Assembly: GCA_008973525.1 (NCBI GenBank)
Contig: WACJ01000048.1
Coordinates: forward strand, 806,001 to 870,000
Reading direction: 5' to 3'
Origin: Stenopsyche tienmushanensis
Taxonomy: Eukaryota > Arthropoda > Insecta > Trichoptera > Stenopsychidae
Length of the DNA: 64,000 nucleotides
Shown here: positions 50,561 through 63,400 of the stretch, in pieces
How the letters are laid out: every line of letters begins with the position of its first letter
How positions within the stretch are numbered: the stretch's first letter is position 1
Translations under genes and position numbers: made by a program
The notes under the pieces: generated by a model
Databases searched by the model: none
Told to the model about the DNA's origin: nothing
Seen by the model: the letters and a program-made list of their open reading frames with translations, nothing else

Positions 50561-53408
50561 TCTAATTTACAATTACGCGCCAAATAACTATAATTAAACA
50601 TGAACTACCCAAAGGCGTCGTTTGAATCATCTGCGTTTTGCGAGCGATATTATTATGATATCAAAACGTGAAGCCGAAACGACAACCATAATAAAAATTA
50701 TCAAAAAACGAACCAGAAATACGTTCAAAATCAATCATGACACAATGGGATATTTTAAGTATCTTTAAAAAGCAATCTATCAACTAAAGAAGAAATGTGC
50801 TAAAATCTATAGCATTTATAATGAACTTATGATCAACCGACTTTAACAAAAAAGATTTATACTGTGAAGCGACAAAATATTTTTATGCAAAATTTGATAG
50901 CGTTACTCCAATAATTCACAAAAATGCAGATATATATTTTTTTAAAACAAATCATCGTCCATTATTTAATCAATATATTTTTTATAACATCCTTTGAATA
51001 CAGTCCAATCGAACTTTAAGCGCATTTCTGATAGAATTTGTACTGTAAAACAATATTTTATAGGCAGACTCAAATATTATTATTCCGCAATAAATTAATT
51101 TGAACTTATTGTGAATGTTTTAAAAATAAAACACCATCACTATCTATTTAGGTTTATCTTACGCTTTGTTTTAAAATTATATTTTATAAACATTTGTAAG
51201 CAATTGAAACATGAAATATTGATGGGGTTTTTTGTCTTAAAATTTGTTTGTTTGGATGAATCATTCTACCATTTCTGGTATCTATTCTGCACAACGCGAA
51301 AATTAATATTGTCACATATCGGTCCGTTGATGTTCGTCGATGTGTATTTCGAAAAAATAAATATCGCAAGAAATTCTACGGGCTTGTGACCTCGGTCTAG
51401 TATATAGACGACCTTCCACTTCGGTGATGGATTATCGCACGAGCTCGTAGGATTTAAGCTCGGGCGGCACGTTTCGGTAGATCCCTCTCTGGACGCATTT
51501 TTTTTTGGTCCGATTTGATTATGCATCGCATTGAATGTGGGCAAAATTACTATATTCTTTCCGTGCTATTATAGCCCTCGCGTTTGAGGTGTAAATTTTA
51601 TCAATCATGCAAATGAAGCGCAACTCATTGAACCTGATCGCCGGTGTGATTGCTTTATTAAAAATTATGATAATGAGCATGATTCACCGCGACGGCTATG
51701 CAAATAAATACATTATGTCGGGTGGGAATTTCGCGAAAATTTCGATTCGTTTTTATCCGGATGTTTATTTTTTTCTTCGGCGGATCGATTCCGATTTGAG
51801 GCTTTATCGGACGATCGTGGATTATTCACGCGAGATTTATTCCATTAATAAATTTAAAACGCCTGATTTAGGTGCATCGGTAGTTTATTTCTATACGCGT
51901 CCGCCTTATCTACCTATGGCTTCTTGATTTTTTACCGCGCCTCGATTAGTCGTTCGTTTTTTTTGTGTTTCGCGTTGAGTATTCCTCGAGACGTTGGTAT
52001 GGGTGCTTATGCAGAAAAACTTCAATAACAATAGCTTTTAACCATGTATGTTTATAATTAAAGCATATTTCGCTACTAATTTTCGCGTTCCAAGAACAAG
52101 AAGAGCGATGACATTCATACGCCGAGGGCTAATAAAAACAAGCCAGTGATTGACATTACAAAATGATTACAAAATAGCAAGTGTATCAAATAGTTTGACT
52201 GCATTTGACGAATGACTTCAATGAGGGAATACCGAAAAACCATCGCCGCGTGTAAATGGCAATAAAGATAATGAAGTTAGTGCGGAGCGAATCGTCCAGA
52301 TAGCACAGGGGCCTTTGTGATTCGAGTAGACAAAATGAATACGCATTTTATATGCAACAGTCTGGAATTCAACCCTCAACCCTGGGGCAGACGTATAGTT
52401 CTCCCTAGCTATATTCGCATCGATAGAATAATATACAAACATTCTTAGAATATTCGAACTACCCCAATGCTAGAAGAACCATTAAACATAGAATTAATAG
52501 ACACCCATAATTCCGCATATTGTTTCGATTAAATATAAAAAGTCAAGTGCAAAATCGACATCGAACAGGATCTCCACTTGCGATAACGATCGCCCTTTAT
52601 AAAAATGACGCTGCTGGCAATTCGGATAGTACTCAGCGTTAGAAATAATTGTGCTCGATGCACTTTACATGCCACAACATGTGCTTGTAACTATTTTATA
52701 ATTTGATAGCTTGGGCTATTAAGTTCTTATGGCGATGATATACCATAAAATTATGTATCATGAACATCATTAAGTAAATTAAATGCTAATTAAGTATTCG
52801 TAGAATAATATAAACTCTTTGTTCTTAATATTTAAACAAATAATATGGACCATATGAAAAATATTTCAATTTAACTAATTAATCAACTCCACAAATATGA
52901 TAAATAGACAGTGAAATTAAATTAATTAAAAAAGAACAAATATGAAATACGTTTTTATAAAAAAAAAAATGTATTACTCGCAGTATAATTAAATATCACA
53001 TTTTTATTATGAAGAATAACTTCATATATTTTATAAGAAAGGACTAAAAAATATAATATTTAATACGTTGAAATGTGAATTTAAAAATATGTTCATTCAA
53101 TACAAATAATTTCAAAAATATATCTACTCAAACATAGATGTCCGTCATAAATGAATTTTAATGTTAGATTAAGTTTATATTCAAACCATTATAATTTATT
53201 TATTCAAACCACTACCAATTATATTTAACCTTTTTTTAATTAATGCTTAATAGATGTCACTGCAATAATTAAATTAAATAGAGTATAATTTGAACAAGTA
53301 TTATAAAATATATTTTAATGTTGATGTATTAAAAAAGTATTATTTTATTAATGCATATATTTGATATTTAAAAAGTAAAAAATAATAAAACACCTCGAAA
53401 AAAATTTG

Positions 53409-53527
53409 GGCCAACGACACGCGGTGTTCCCAAGCGGTCACCCATCCAAGTACTGACCGCGCCCAATGTTGCTTAACTTCGGTGATCGGACGAGAACCGG
53501 TGCTTTCAACGTGGTATGGTCGTTGGC
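53409..53527 (-). rRNA. 5S ribosomal RNA gene, copy 1
   Basis: 119 bp on the minus strand, starting GCCAACGACCATACCACG and ending GTGTCGTTGGCC, so the terminal helix closes. The internal control region (GAAGTTAAGC ... GGTCAGTACTTGGATGGGTG) is the insect 5S promoter for TFIIIA and RNA polymerase III. A T-run terminator follows within 10 bp. It is base-for-base identical to copy 2, which faces the other way 0.9 kb to the right. It may be functional or a mobile copy. Confidence 0.9.
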
Positions 53528-53989
53528 GAATACGAAGGTCTAAAATAATGTATATAAATATATATATATATAATTATTATTTCCCTAAAGATATACGGAA
53601 ATAGTATTCTCGATTATCCGGATGCATATTATCCGTACCTAAAAATATTAAAATTTGAAATCCAGGATCTTTTGCATCACTCGATTGCGTATTAAATAAA
53701 GACTAGTGATCTAATTTTTGTTGTGCACAAAATGCATGATATTTTACACCCGATATTCGTCAAATCGGTCAAACAAAAGGCGATGGGTTTCCCCTCTTTA
53801 TGTGCGAATCTCCGAATAGACGACGATAATGTTGATAAGGTAAACCTATTATCCAAAACTTAGCGACTAATCACCAGGATTCCCAGCACTTAAGTGACAA
53901 CAGCACAAAGCAGACGATTTCGAAATCATTAAAATAATTCTTGGAAAATAATCTTAAATCCTTAACAAATACTAAAATAATCACTCCGT

Positions 53990-54240
53990 TAGAAACTTTT
54001 ATTAAGAAAAATTAAAAACAAAAAATCCACAGGGTTCGACGAAATTGATAATACAATCATCTAAAACTTCCCACGAAAGTTTTCAATGGTTGCATCGGTT
54101 GCAAATCGGTTATTATCCCACTTTATTTGCAAAGGTAATTCCGATATCAAAATCAGTAAAAAAAAGATCCATCCCGAAAACTATAGACCGATCAGTCTAC
54201 TGTCCACACTTAATAAACTCTATATCTATAGCTTAAAACT
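53990..54240 (+). mobile_element. Reverse-transcriptase fragment of a non-LTR retrotransposon (decayed)
   Basis: Reading between frames on the plus strand gives IIKK-KNKKSTGFDEIDNTI and later P-NYRPISLLSTLNKLY. These are the conserved first blocks of jockey/R1-type reverse transcriptase. Stops and frame breaks show that it is dead. It lies inside the loop of the 5S inverted repeat. Confidence 0.7.
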
Positions 54241-54451
54241 AAGACTTCAATATATAAATTGCTAGACTTAAGTATGTATTTATGTACTCATGTAAAATTA
54301 TTTCTATAAAGGATTATTACTATACATCCGATGATATTGGCACGGATAATATGCACCCGGATAATCGAGAATACTATTTCCGTATATCTTTAGGGAGATA
54401 ATAATTATATATATATATATATTTATATACATTATTTTAGAACGTCATATC

Positions 54452-54570
54452 GCCAACGACCATACCACGTTGAAAGCACCGGTTCTCGTCCGATCACCGA
54501 AGTTAAGCAACATTGGGCGCGGTCAGTACTTGGATGGGTGACCGCTTGGGAACACCGCGTGTCGTTGGCC
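54452..54570 (+). rRNA. 5S ribosomal RNA gene, copy 2
   Basis: Plus-strand 119-bp 5S gene identical to copy 1, with intact internal promoter and a T7 stretch just downstream as a polymerase III terminator. Its 5' flank (about 110 bp: AT microsatellite, ACGGAAATAGTATTCTCG region) is nearly identical to the 5' flank of copy 1, in mirror orientation. Confidence 0.9.
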
Positions 54571-55027
54571 CATAATATTTTTTTATATTTAAAAATATAT
54601 ACACCATCTTTTTTTGAAACTGTTTTAATAAAACAATCAACAAAAAGTACAATTTTTTTCCCCCACTATAACATGGTTAATAAATATAGTGACGTTTATT
54701 GACGAGCAGTGATTGAATAATTTATTTCTCTGTATTAAATTTTATTTTAAACTTTAAAAAATATATCTATATATGTATAAATTGTTTGATTTGAACTTAA
54801 AAAACTCGCATCTGTATTATTTTTATATGGACACCTCTTTTTATTGCAGGGCAGTCTTTGCAATACATCCCCCATGCAAAGAGTATCGGGTGTATTTTAA
54901 AACCGCTGTGATGCAAATATAAAATAACTTTTTAATATAAATAAATAACTTTACTTTCAAGATGACCCTAGTATATTCATCATTATATAACAGCCATAAG
55001 CAAGCATTACAGGATTAGAAACTCTTT

Positions 55028-55150
55028 AAGGCCCGATCCACACTATGGTGCCGTTGACAGTTCGATCTCGCTCCAATCTCGGTCCGATCAAATATTCTTA
55101 CACAAGAAACAATCAGAGTATTCACACTATCGGATCATTCCAATCCCGTT
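55028..55150. mobile_element. Possible PIF/Harbinger-type terminus
   Basis: GGCCCGATCCACACTATGG at 55,031 resembles a common PIF/Harbinger terminal form, and ACACTATCGGATC recurs nearby (55,121). No transposase and no clear mate. Weak. Confidence 0.2.
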
Positions 55151-57006
55151 TTTTGTATGAGAATATTTGACCTAACTATTCAAGAATAAAGACCACTCTC
55201 TAATATACCTGAATTCAAACTTAATATTGCATTGTTTTGATCTTATCAAGGATTCAATTTTGGACATTTATTCGTAACCAATAAATGAACATTTTTTTAT
55301 ATCCATCTTGTAAATATTCCATCGATCTCCTATTTGACTCCAATTTTCGCTGCTATAGACGACAAACAATAGAAACACCATATATAACCATATACATTTT
55401 TATTCTCTCATCTATTTACATGTCTCGTTAATATCAAAACCAGAGACTTGATCGATACAATTGTAAGCATGTACAAGTCACATTTAAATTTTTACATTCA
55501 ATAATACTATCATTTAAAGATACAGATTCTTCCAATGGTGTATGACATTTCAAAAGCAACCTAATCGTTTTTTAACATATTCTAAAATAATTATGTCATA
55601 TAATGGATAACAGTGATAGTGAAGGATAGCGCTTGAAAGATTTCAACAAAAATTTCATATACATTACGATGAAATAAAATAATTATATTCATATACTATG
55701 TTTTAAAAAATTAAAACTACAAAAACTATTGTTTCAAGTAAGGCAGACACGAGTTGAACTGATATGATAAATCCCTTTAAATACTGAAATGTATCAATCA
55801 TTCAAAAATTTTATGGTACGTCAACCTTTCCGAGGTTACATTTTAGACCAGTCCAAAATAAAAAGCCACATGACAATCACGTTTCTAGTCATCGATACGC
55901 CCCAAATTGACACCCAAAATCCCGTGCACATCAGATATTTATTAAAAATGCTTAGATATTCTTCTATCTATAGGTGGTATTAAATATTAGTCTCCTAAAA
56001 GTTAACCATCATCGGCTAAAAATTTTGGAACAAATGAAAATTTCCAACAACTTCGAACATTTACTTTAAATCAAAATTTTGGATCTGCTTAGGAAATCAT
56101 TACGCTGATGTTCATTTTCTATTGATTAGATAGACAATTTTTACAGCCGTGGCCGCGCATCACGTAGCGTACAAATAAATTAGGAAATTGTGTTTACATC
56201 TTTTTCCGACGTCATCTTCACTTTCCGACGATCAAAAATATAAACGGGATCTCAATTTTACTCTCAATCACAAATTAGACATTATCACAGTATTTTTTCC
56301 ATCCACATTTATCGTAATTAATTTTAAAAAGGATTATTGATATTCTCTAAGACATAGACAGTTTACAAGTCTTTAAACTATGAAAGCCTGACGAAAATCT
56401 TAAAATTATACAAGTATGCTCGATAATCATAATACAAAGTGTGAAAAATCTCTAATTGCCTCGAATGGAACATACTACACGCACTATAATAAAAAGTATT
56501 AAAAATTTATTGACTTATGATACAATTAAATTATTCAATATATGATTAAGGGCTAACTAAAACGAAAAAAAAAATAATACAAATATTCACATAAAATGAG
56601 CATAAATTTTGAGATGCGTTCTTATAATCATAAAGCTGGTTAGTCTTACAAAACTGAAATTTAGTTGCAATCAAAAGCATTTCGGATACGCGTATAATTT
56701 TCATTCTACTGATATTATTGATGTAATCTCTGAGAAATTTGTATTTTATATTTGATCACTCAGGATTGGAAATCAATATTTTTAAACGTGTGCAGAAATT
56801 AAATAAATTTAAACATTTACGATAGAAACATCATCTGAAATACGTTTTGGCTAAAATAAAAAAATCCCACCAATGAGAGATAGACACAGTAAAAAAAATA
56901 TAGTAATTAGTCATCTAATGATTTACATGATTTGGGTAAAAATCATATTCTGGAAATTCAAGAAATCTGCAAAATCGTTTTATTGCTAAGATTTGATGAT
57001 TATATA

Positions 57007-58126
57007 TAGGGTGCGGCAGGGAAACTACCTTATTTTAAAAATGAATAACACAAACAGTCCAAGAGATATCAGTTTAATTCTTTTTACCATGTTACAGAGA
57101 TATATTTAATATTTTTATTTATTATATTTTAAAAATGAATTGAGTATTGAAACTTCTCATCAGGGTGAGGCAGGGAAACTTCCTTATTTGAAACGCGCAC
57201 CCAGAAACGTCAGTTATTCCGAGAAGGGTGAGATGGCACTCGTTTGAAAGAGCGGAATCTAATTCGACTGTTCGGTGTGCATTTCAAAAATAGGCATTAT
57301 TGGAGCATGGTTTTTTGAAGAAAACAATCAGACAGGTTTGGTCAATTTTTGGGATTATCTAGTTCCAGCAGGATGGTGTCTTTGAAAAAACTTCGGAGCA
57401 ACATGCCAGACTAATGCCGTCGAGGGCCGAAGACTAGTAAGAGGAAAGTCCGAAAATCGGTTGTCCTGCTGCTGACACAATGAGTGTGATGACGTACAGG
57501 CGGAAAATGGCGGGGGTGCAATCGAGCGTAAGCTGGGAGCATCAGAGAAGGGCAGGTGGACTCATACCCTCCTACTCGACGTAAGAAAGTGGAGCGAAAG
57601 AAGGCATGAACAAAAAAACTATCATCTGACTCTTCTCAGCGAGCATAGTTGCTTTGGAGCCTATCTGAAATGGATAGGCAGAGATGACCACCGAGTGCCA
57701 CCACTGCGGAACTGAGCCAGACGATCCAGGCCTTACGATGTTTGAGTGTGAAGCTGTGAATCCGGAATCCGACACTACTATCGAGTACAGGCCCGGCAAT
57801 GTTTATAATAAATTTCCTTCAGTGACCGACGCACTCACCCGATTTAGCCCCGTGTGACTTTTTTTGTAGGATTATCTGATATCCCTAGTTTACACCGTTT
57901 ATCCAAGGATCCTGGCTGCTAACTACCTAAGCTGCTATCGACAACGTACACGTCGATATGCTGAAAAAAGTGAGAAGCTTCAAAGCTCCATCATCTCAAT
58001 ACATTGACGAGAACAGAGACCACCTTTTAAATGTCTCTGTGTAACATGGAAAAAAATATTAAACTGATATTGCCTATATTTGTGTTATTCATTTTTAAAA
58101 TAAAATAAATTCCCTGCTGCACCCTG
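57007..58126 (+). mobile_element. Tc1/mariner-like element, nested and rearranged
   Basis: Termini are inverted: TAGGGTGCGGCAGGG at left, and the complement of CAGGGTGCAGCAGGG at right, next to TA dinucleotides as expected for IS630/Tc1/mariner target sites. A second left-type terminus begins at 57,161 (CAGGGTGAGGCAGGG). The left 57,007-57,110 is in fact an inverted copy of the right end, so the real element is probably 57,161-58,126 with a foreign end fragment attached. Decayed transposase is readable: GIIGAWFFEENNQTG-like text near 57,290, and a C-terminal part between 57,830 and 58,050. Stops and frameshifts abound. Confidence 0.65.
57490..57800 (+). mobile_element. R1-type LINE fragment inside the Tc1/mariner element
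   Basis: Plus-strand frame gives GRWTHTLLLDVRKWSERRH, then NYHLTLLSEHSCFGAYLKWI, then (shifted) CHHCGTEPDDPG. This is the segment just downstream of reverse transcriptase in R1-clade LINEs (GRWTHRLIP ... FYLTQ-LSGHG-F--YL ... C--C). It interrupts the two parts of the transposase relic. Decayed by frameshift and stops. Confidence 0.65.
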
Positions 58127-59927
58127 TACATAGGAATAAAATAACCACAATATTACATCAAAATTCCAGCAGTATACTATACCTTTTTATGTGTAATTAA
58201 TGTCGTAAAAATATATTATTTTTTAAAGTAAATCAAAAGACAACCCTACTATAAAAGAAATGACAGGGAATTGCACAAACAATACACCTAATTATACATA
58301 CAATTTGCTAGTCATGTTTGCTGCTAAATATTTTTTAAACGTAACCACAATACAAAAATAAATAAGATTTGAGAATTTCATGACATGTTTCATATAGCAA
58401 AACACAAGACTAATCTTCTCTAAATCATTTTCATTTATCATCGGATCCAGCAGTAATATAAAATCGAAAATAATCATTTGACAAAGTATCGTCGATTGCG
58501 ACACTCATCGTTATAGCGTAAGTCGGATCTTCAATAACCGGGGGAAATATCAGTAACCCGTACACAAGCATAAGCTTCTATAATACCTAGTTGATAAACG
58601 TAATTACAAATAAATATATGCTACCAAGTGAAATTAAAACAAACAATGATAAATATCGTAAATAAATAAAAATAACTTATTCCTGGGAGTTTTGCCTATT
58701 TAGTTTTAAGTCTTAAAACTTTCCAAATTTAATAAATCCAAAAAGAGCTGATGGCGGAGGTCTATAATACTGGCATACAAAAGTTGGTGCCTCGATTATA
58801 GAAATGTCTCGATCTCAACGGCAATCACGTTAAAAATCATGTGAATTTCAATTAAACACAAGCATTTTTCGATCCTACATTAATGTTGCAATCTTACTTT
58901 CTGGATGATCCTCGTAGATTTATGTGCCGGGGTACAATCATATTTATTAATAGTGAAAATAGCGACGCTAACATAAAATTATCAAGAACTTCCCAAACCG
59001 ATAAGCAATAAAAATAATACCTTTATTCCATATGCTCATTTTTATATGAAAATTTTAATAAATACTGTCAAGAACAACAATCATATAAAAAACTAAAAAA
59101 AATAGCAATAAAAAAGCGAAATGTATTTAATTCGAATATTAGAATATATCTTTGAACAGCGATCAACATCATACATATAAATGTATATACAATAAACATA
59201 ACTCTTTTTAATATATCTAGAGTGTGCGAAAATAATATATGATAAAACTATATGTAAAATAAAAATATTTTCGTAGTAGATGCAATTAATTCAATTTGTG
59301 GTTAAAAAGGATCGTTTTGAATATTTAAAAAATTGATAACATCCATATATATAGGTAATATTTGTTTTCGCTAATAAAATCTCTCAATTGTAAATATACA
59401 AAATGTTCACAATGTGCAAAAAAATATAATTGGGAATTTCAATGTATACAATCGTAGCGGACAAGAAAAAGCATTCTTTGGTTTCAAAAATAGCACACAA
59501 AGACTCGATCTCTTTCAAAGAAAAATAATATATTATTACTATGAATACGTAAACGGTTATATTGAAAAGATCGTTTTTTTCGCTTTTAGTTTGATTCAGA
59601 TATAATAATACCATAGACGCATGGTAAACACAACAAAACGGACCACCACATGTTTAAATAAAAAAAGTCTGTAAACAAAAGGACGAAAGCATATATTATG
59701 TGAGAAAATTAAAAATTACGCTTAAAATTAAAAGGGAATTTAAAAAAGTGGAATATATATTTATGTAAAAAATAGTCAGTTGCCGAAAATTTATATTTAA
59801 GTTATTTTTATGTTTGTGTGTGTATATATATATATTTGAAAAAATATATAAAATGCAATAAACTATTCGTTAATGTTACATAAGAAACGCTACAGTATTA
59901 TAATGTACAAATTAAGATTTATGATAA

Positions 59928-59933
59928 ATTTAT
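59928..59933 (-). promoter_or_regulatory. Possible Kdm2 poly(A) signal
   Basis: AATAAA on the minus strand about 360 bp beyond the Kdm2 stop. The sequence is AT-rich, so AATAAA can arise by chance and the true 3' end may lie elsewhere in 55-60 kb. Confidence 0.25.
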
Positions 59934-60291
59934 TCTTAGCAAAAACGATATGTTAACACACTTACAAAAGATCAGAAGTGCTAATTAAAAACTGAAAACA
60001 TCATCGACTATCTAAAAGATACATAATACTGCAAAAGAGATCGCTCGCTCTTTCACTCTCACATAACGAATATTTATGATCGTGAAATTTTCATATATAA
60101 ACCCACTGAAGCCTCTTAGCTCTTTCACAGATTAAAAACAAAAATCTCCGATTTAAATGCAGTCCAAGCTACAAATTTTAGATAATATAGTGATAATTAA
60201 GGGGGGGGGAGGGAAAGAAAAATTAGGAGCTCTCACAAAGCTCCGGGTAACATTATGACTCAATTTTAGATTAAAAAAAAGGTATTGTTTA

Positions 60292-60412
60292 TCATTTGGT
60301 TTTTCTCCGATCCACAAGTTTCACATCTTTCACGTGAAGATTGTGCTTCGACTTTGCGGCAAATTTAATTACAGCTTGAGTGGAGACCAAAGGCACGTGT
60401 CGGAGATCAAGT
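60292..60412 (-). CDS. Kdm2: Kdm2 terminal exon
   Basis: Acceptor is a long T-run ending TTTTAG. The exon encodes (R)[20 protein letters not shown] and ends [10 protein letters not shown] before a TGA. It aligns with the C-terminal part of vertebrate KDM2 (HLDIRYCKQVTKEG...), so this is the main ending. A minus-strand AATAAA at 59,928-59,933 could be its poly(A) signal, about 360 bp further on. Confidence 0.9.
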
Positions 60413-63400
60413 CTAAAAAAAAAAATAAAAAATAAAATTAAAATATTGGCGTGAAGAGCTAATAGTTTTGTTTTGCATATTAATTTGCAGTGGTTGATAA
60501 GGCACATCTTATCTTCTGAATGACAGCGCTACAATTAACTTGTATTTATAATCTCATATATGTGTTTTAATTAGCATATTTTAATTGTATACCCGTTATC
60601 AGCACAAATACCAGAGCGTAATGAGATATATATGACAAGATTGAGACATTTCATGCCAGTTAATAACCGGACAAGGGATACGTTATATTTCGACATTGAT
60701 AAAACATGCTGCGGGACGCTCCTTTGTTGGCGAAGAGGAAAACGTACTACTCCCTGGAAGTCAAGCAATGTAGGTGTGGAACATTTTATTTAATTGCATA
60801 GGATACTTCATTTCTACTCTACACAAATAACTTTTGAACAACATTCAAAAAACATGCACACTGATATCATCAGTCTAAATTATATTTCAACACAGATTAC
60901 GTATCGACTTTGATGGCAGATATTACAACCGAAGCGAAATATTATTTATTTTATATATCAAATTTCAATAATTGTAAGCTTTCTTGCTCATATTTCATTT
61001 GGAATTAAATGGAAAACACTTGAAACGTTTTACATTTTTATTAACGGAGCTAATGCGTTCAATTCTTAAACATTGACGATGATCGTCAACCTATAAAGAT
61101 TAAGGCTGGAAGCCCCGTAAATAAAAATATAGAATATTTTTATTTAATTCTGGATAAATTATGGCATTTTAAGGGGTGTTAACAACACCAGAATACTTTT
61201 ATTTGTTCATTCTCATTATAATTTCAGAGCTAGGACCGACAACCAGGTCGCTTAATAATTTTCTGTTGCCTATGTCCAATTGATATGTGAAGAATCTAAC
61301 ATAGGATCGTTGATTATTGTTATAGTGATCTCAATAACAATTCAATAGAAGGAAGATCATTATGACCCAGTAAAATTGGAAGCCTGGGTTATTGCTTATT
61401 ATTATATTTGAATCGTCATTATTGCAATATTTTCTTTGGTAATTTTCTAAATTTAAGGATGCAATATATTCAGACGAAGAGTTTATTTTTCTCAGCTCCG
61501 TCGATATTTCTTTCGATTAAAAAATAATATATTTTATTTCACTATAAAATAATATAAAAAACCAAGCAAAATGAAGGATGTCGACTCATGTTTGAATGAT
61601 ATTATTTTTATTTCGTGCATTAAATATAGGAAGTCTCCAAGCAACACTGGATACCTACAGTTATAGATTATAAATACAAATCAATTGTTGCCAGTCTGAC
61701 GGAGCTTTTCCAAATCTGTCCCAGACAGGTCACTGCAAATGTGTAGAACAAAACTATAAAGTTTTTAATTTAAATAATTGAGTATTAAAACATATTCAGT
61801 TGTATTTATGAAACATAAAATTATACCTGACGAGGTTTTGGCAGGTTGATAAATGGTCCAAGGCAGTTTCCGTAAGTAACCTACAACCGGCCAAACTAAG
61901 CCTTTCCAGACGGGCTGAAGTCAATTGGGCAACACCGGCATCGGTTACGCGAGCGCACGATGATAGATCCAACTCTATCAGTTCCGGTAACGCTTGTGTC
62001 ACATATCTGATAACAAATATACTTTTTGAATGCAACAAAATATTCTCAATCTATAAACGTCTCATTTCAAACAACCAACCTCATAGATACATCCGTTATA
62101 TCTGTACCGGCAAGACGTAATAATTTAAGATGACGTAAACGAGTACTAGAACCAGTAAGACCGGGCCTCGAATCTTGCGGCGGCGACAAAATATCTCTCA
62201 AACAAGCATCGCCCAATCCAGGGGCGAATGATAAATCAAGCGTGTGGAGCGGTGGACAACTACAAGTACGGAGAGCTACTGCCGCCGTAGCTGCACTGCC
62301 CGCCAAAGACAACGATCGGAGAGCAGGTAATCTCGTAATCAACCTATAAAAAAAACCACATTTTTATAAAAAATATTTATCGCATCTATAAAAATATACA
62401 CTCGTCGAACATACCATGTAAGTTGTCTACGTGCTAAATTACTCCATTCCAAGCGAAGAGATTGAGGCTGTCGCCGTATTATACCGGCGAGATGTGCAGC
62501 AGTTAGACGACAGTGCACAAAAGACATATTTCGCCATAAAATAGGATCAACCTAATAAACATAAATTCAAAATTAAACAACGAAAAATACACAAATGCTA
62601 AAAAATCAATAGTAAAAAACAATTACCGTATAGCCGGCCCACGTCTTACATACTAAAGCACATATGGCGAGTTCCGAAGCAGACAAAAAACGAAACACCG
62701 GTAACATACACGCTCGATCTAAGCACAAAGCCGTATTTCCTGACATTGCCGGGCCGCCACTCATTTGCGCTGGTCGAACCGGATATTGAGGCCTCTTCAA
62801 ATTCTAAAATAACGATATTCATACGTCAATAGATTTTATTAATAAAACGATAAAATTTAAAAAAATACAAACCTTTGTACTGTTTGAACACAACTGTTGT
62901 GCTAATTGTGTGCGATGTGCTAGTTTACGAGGTGGATCCATCTCTCTTCCGCAAGAACTGCTTCTATTACCGCCCTCTGTACTACGACGACGTTTAACTT
63001 CGGGCGCTCCGGATGCGTCGTTAGAGCCTGAGCCGTGAGATAAAATAATGTTGTCTTTTCTATCGATGGGTGACGACGGACTATTTTCTGTTTTGATTAA
63101 AGGCTTGTCATCCTCCTCTCGTTTGATATCTATAAGAAGCAATCGATATTATCAGTATATGAAACCAAATCAAATTAAAATAAATATTTTATATATAATA
63201 CCTCGCGGTTGAATTAATGAGTCCATTCCTTGTCCGGAAAGTCTCTGTGGTTGTATAGAGCTGCCATCAGAAGACACTGACATCCGACGAAGATCAGACG
63301 ATTTTTGCCGGGCTCGGAAATGCCGAGGCTGTGAATGAAAATGTTTTTGCTACAACGAAATATTAGTATTTGTTTATTACAACTGTCTATAGTGTGAAAA

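Larger units (their letters stand above)
53409..54570. repeat. Large inverted repeat with a 5S gene in each arm
   Basis: The arms are about 230 bp (53,409-53,637 and 54,332-54,570), nearly identical, each holding one 5S gene, an AT microsatellite and a pogo-like ATTCTCGATTATCCGG motif. The 5S genes sit at the outer ends, so transcription runs outwards. The loop of about 700 bp holds a decayed reverse-transcriptase fragment. Similarity stops abruptly at GGCCC outside and at TTATCCGTRCC inside. Confidence 0.85.
48140..60291. other. Lim1-Kdm2 interval
   Basis: From the Lim1 start codon to the Kdm2 stop. It holds the Lim1 promoter-like blocks (48.9-50.6 kb), the 5S inverted repeat, a possible Harbinger end and the nested Tc1/R1 element. 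50,600-53,400, 54,580-57,000 and 58,130-60,290 are very AT-rich with no feature I can name; part of the last may be Kdm2 3' UTR. Short open frames there are AT-driven and not called. A (G)9 run is at about 60,201-60,209. Confidence 0.6.
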
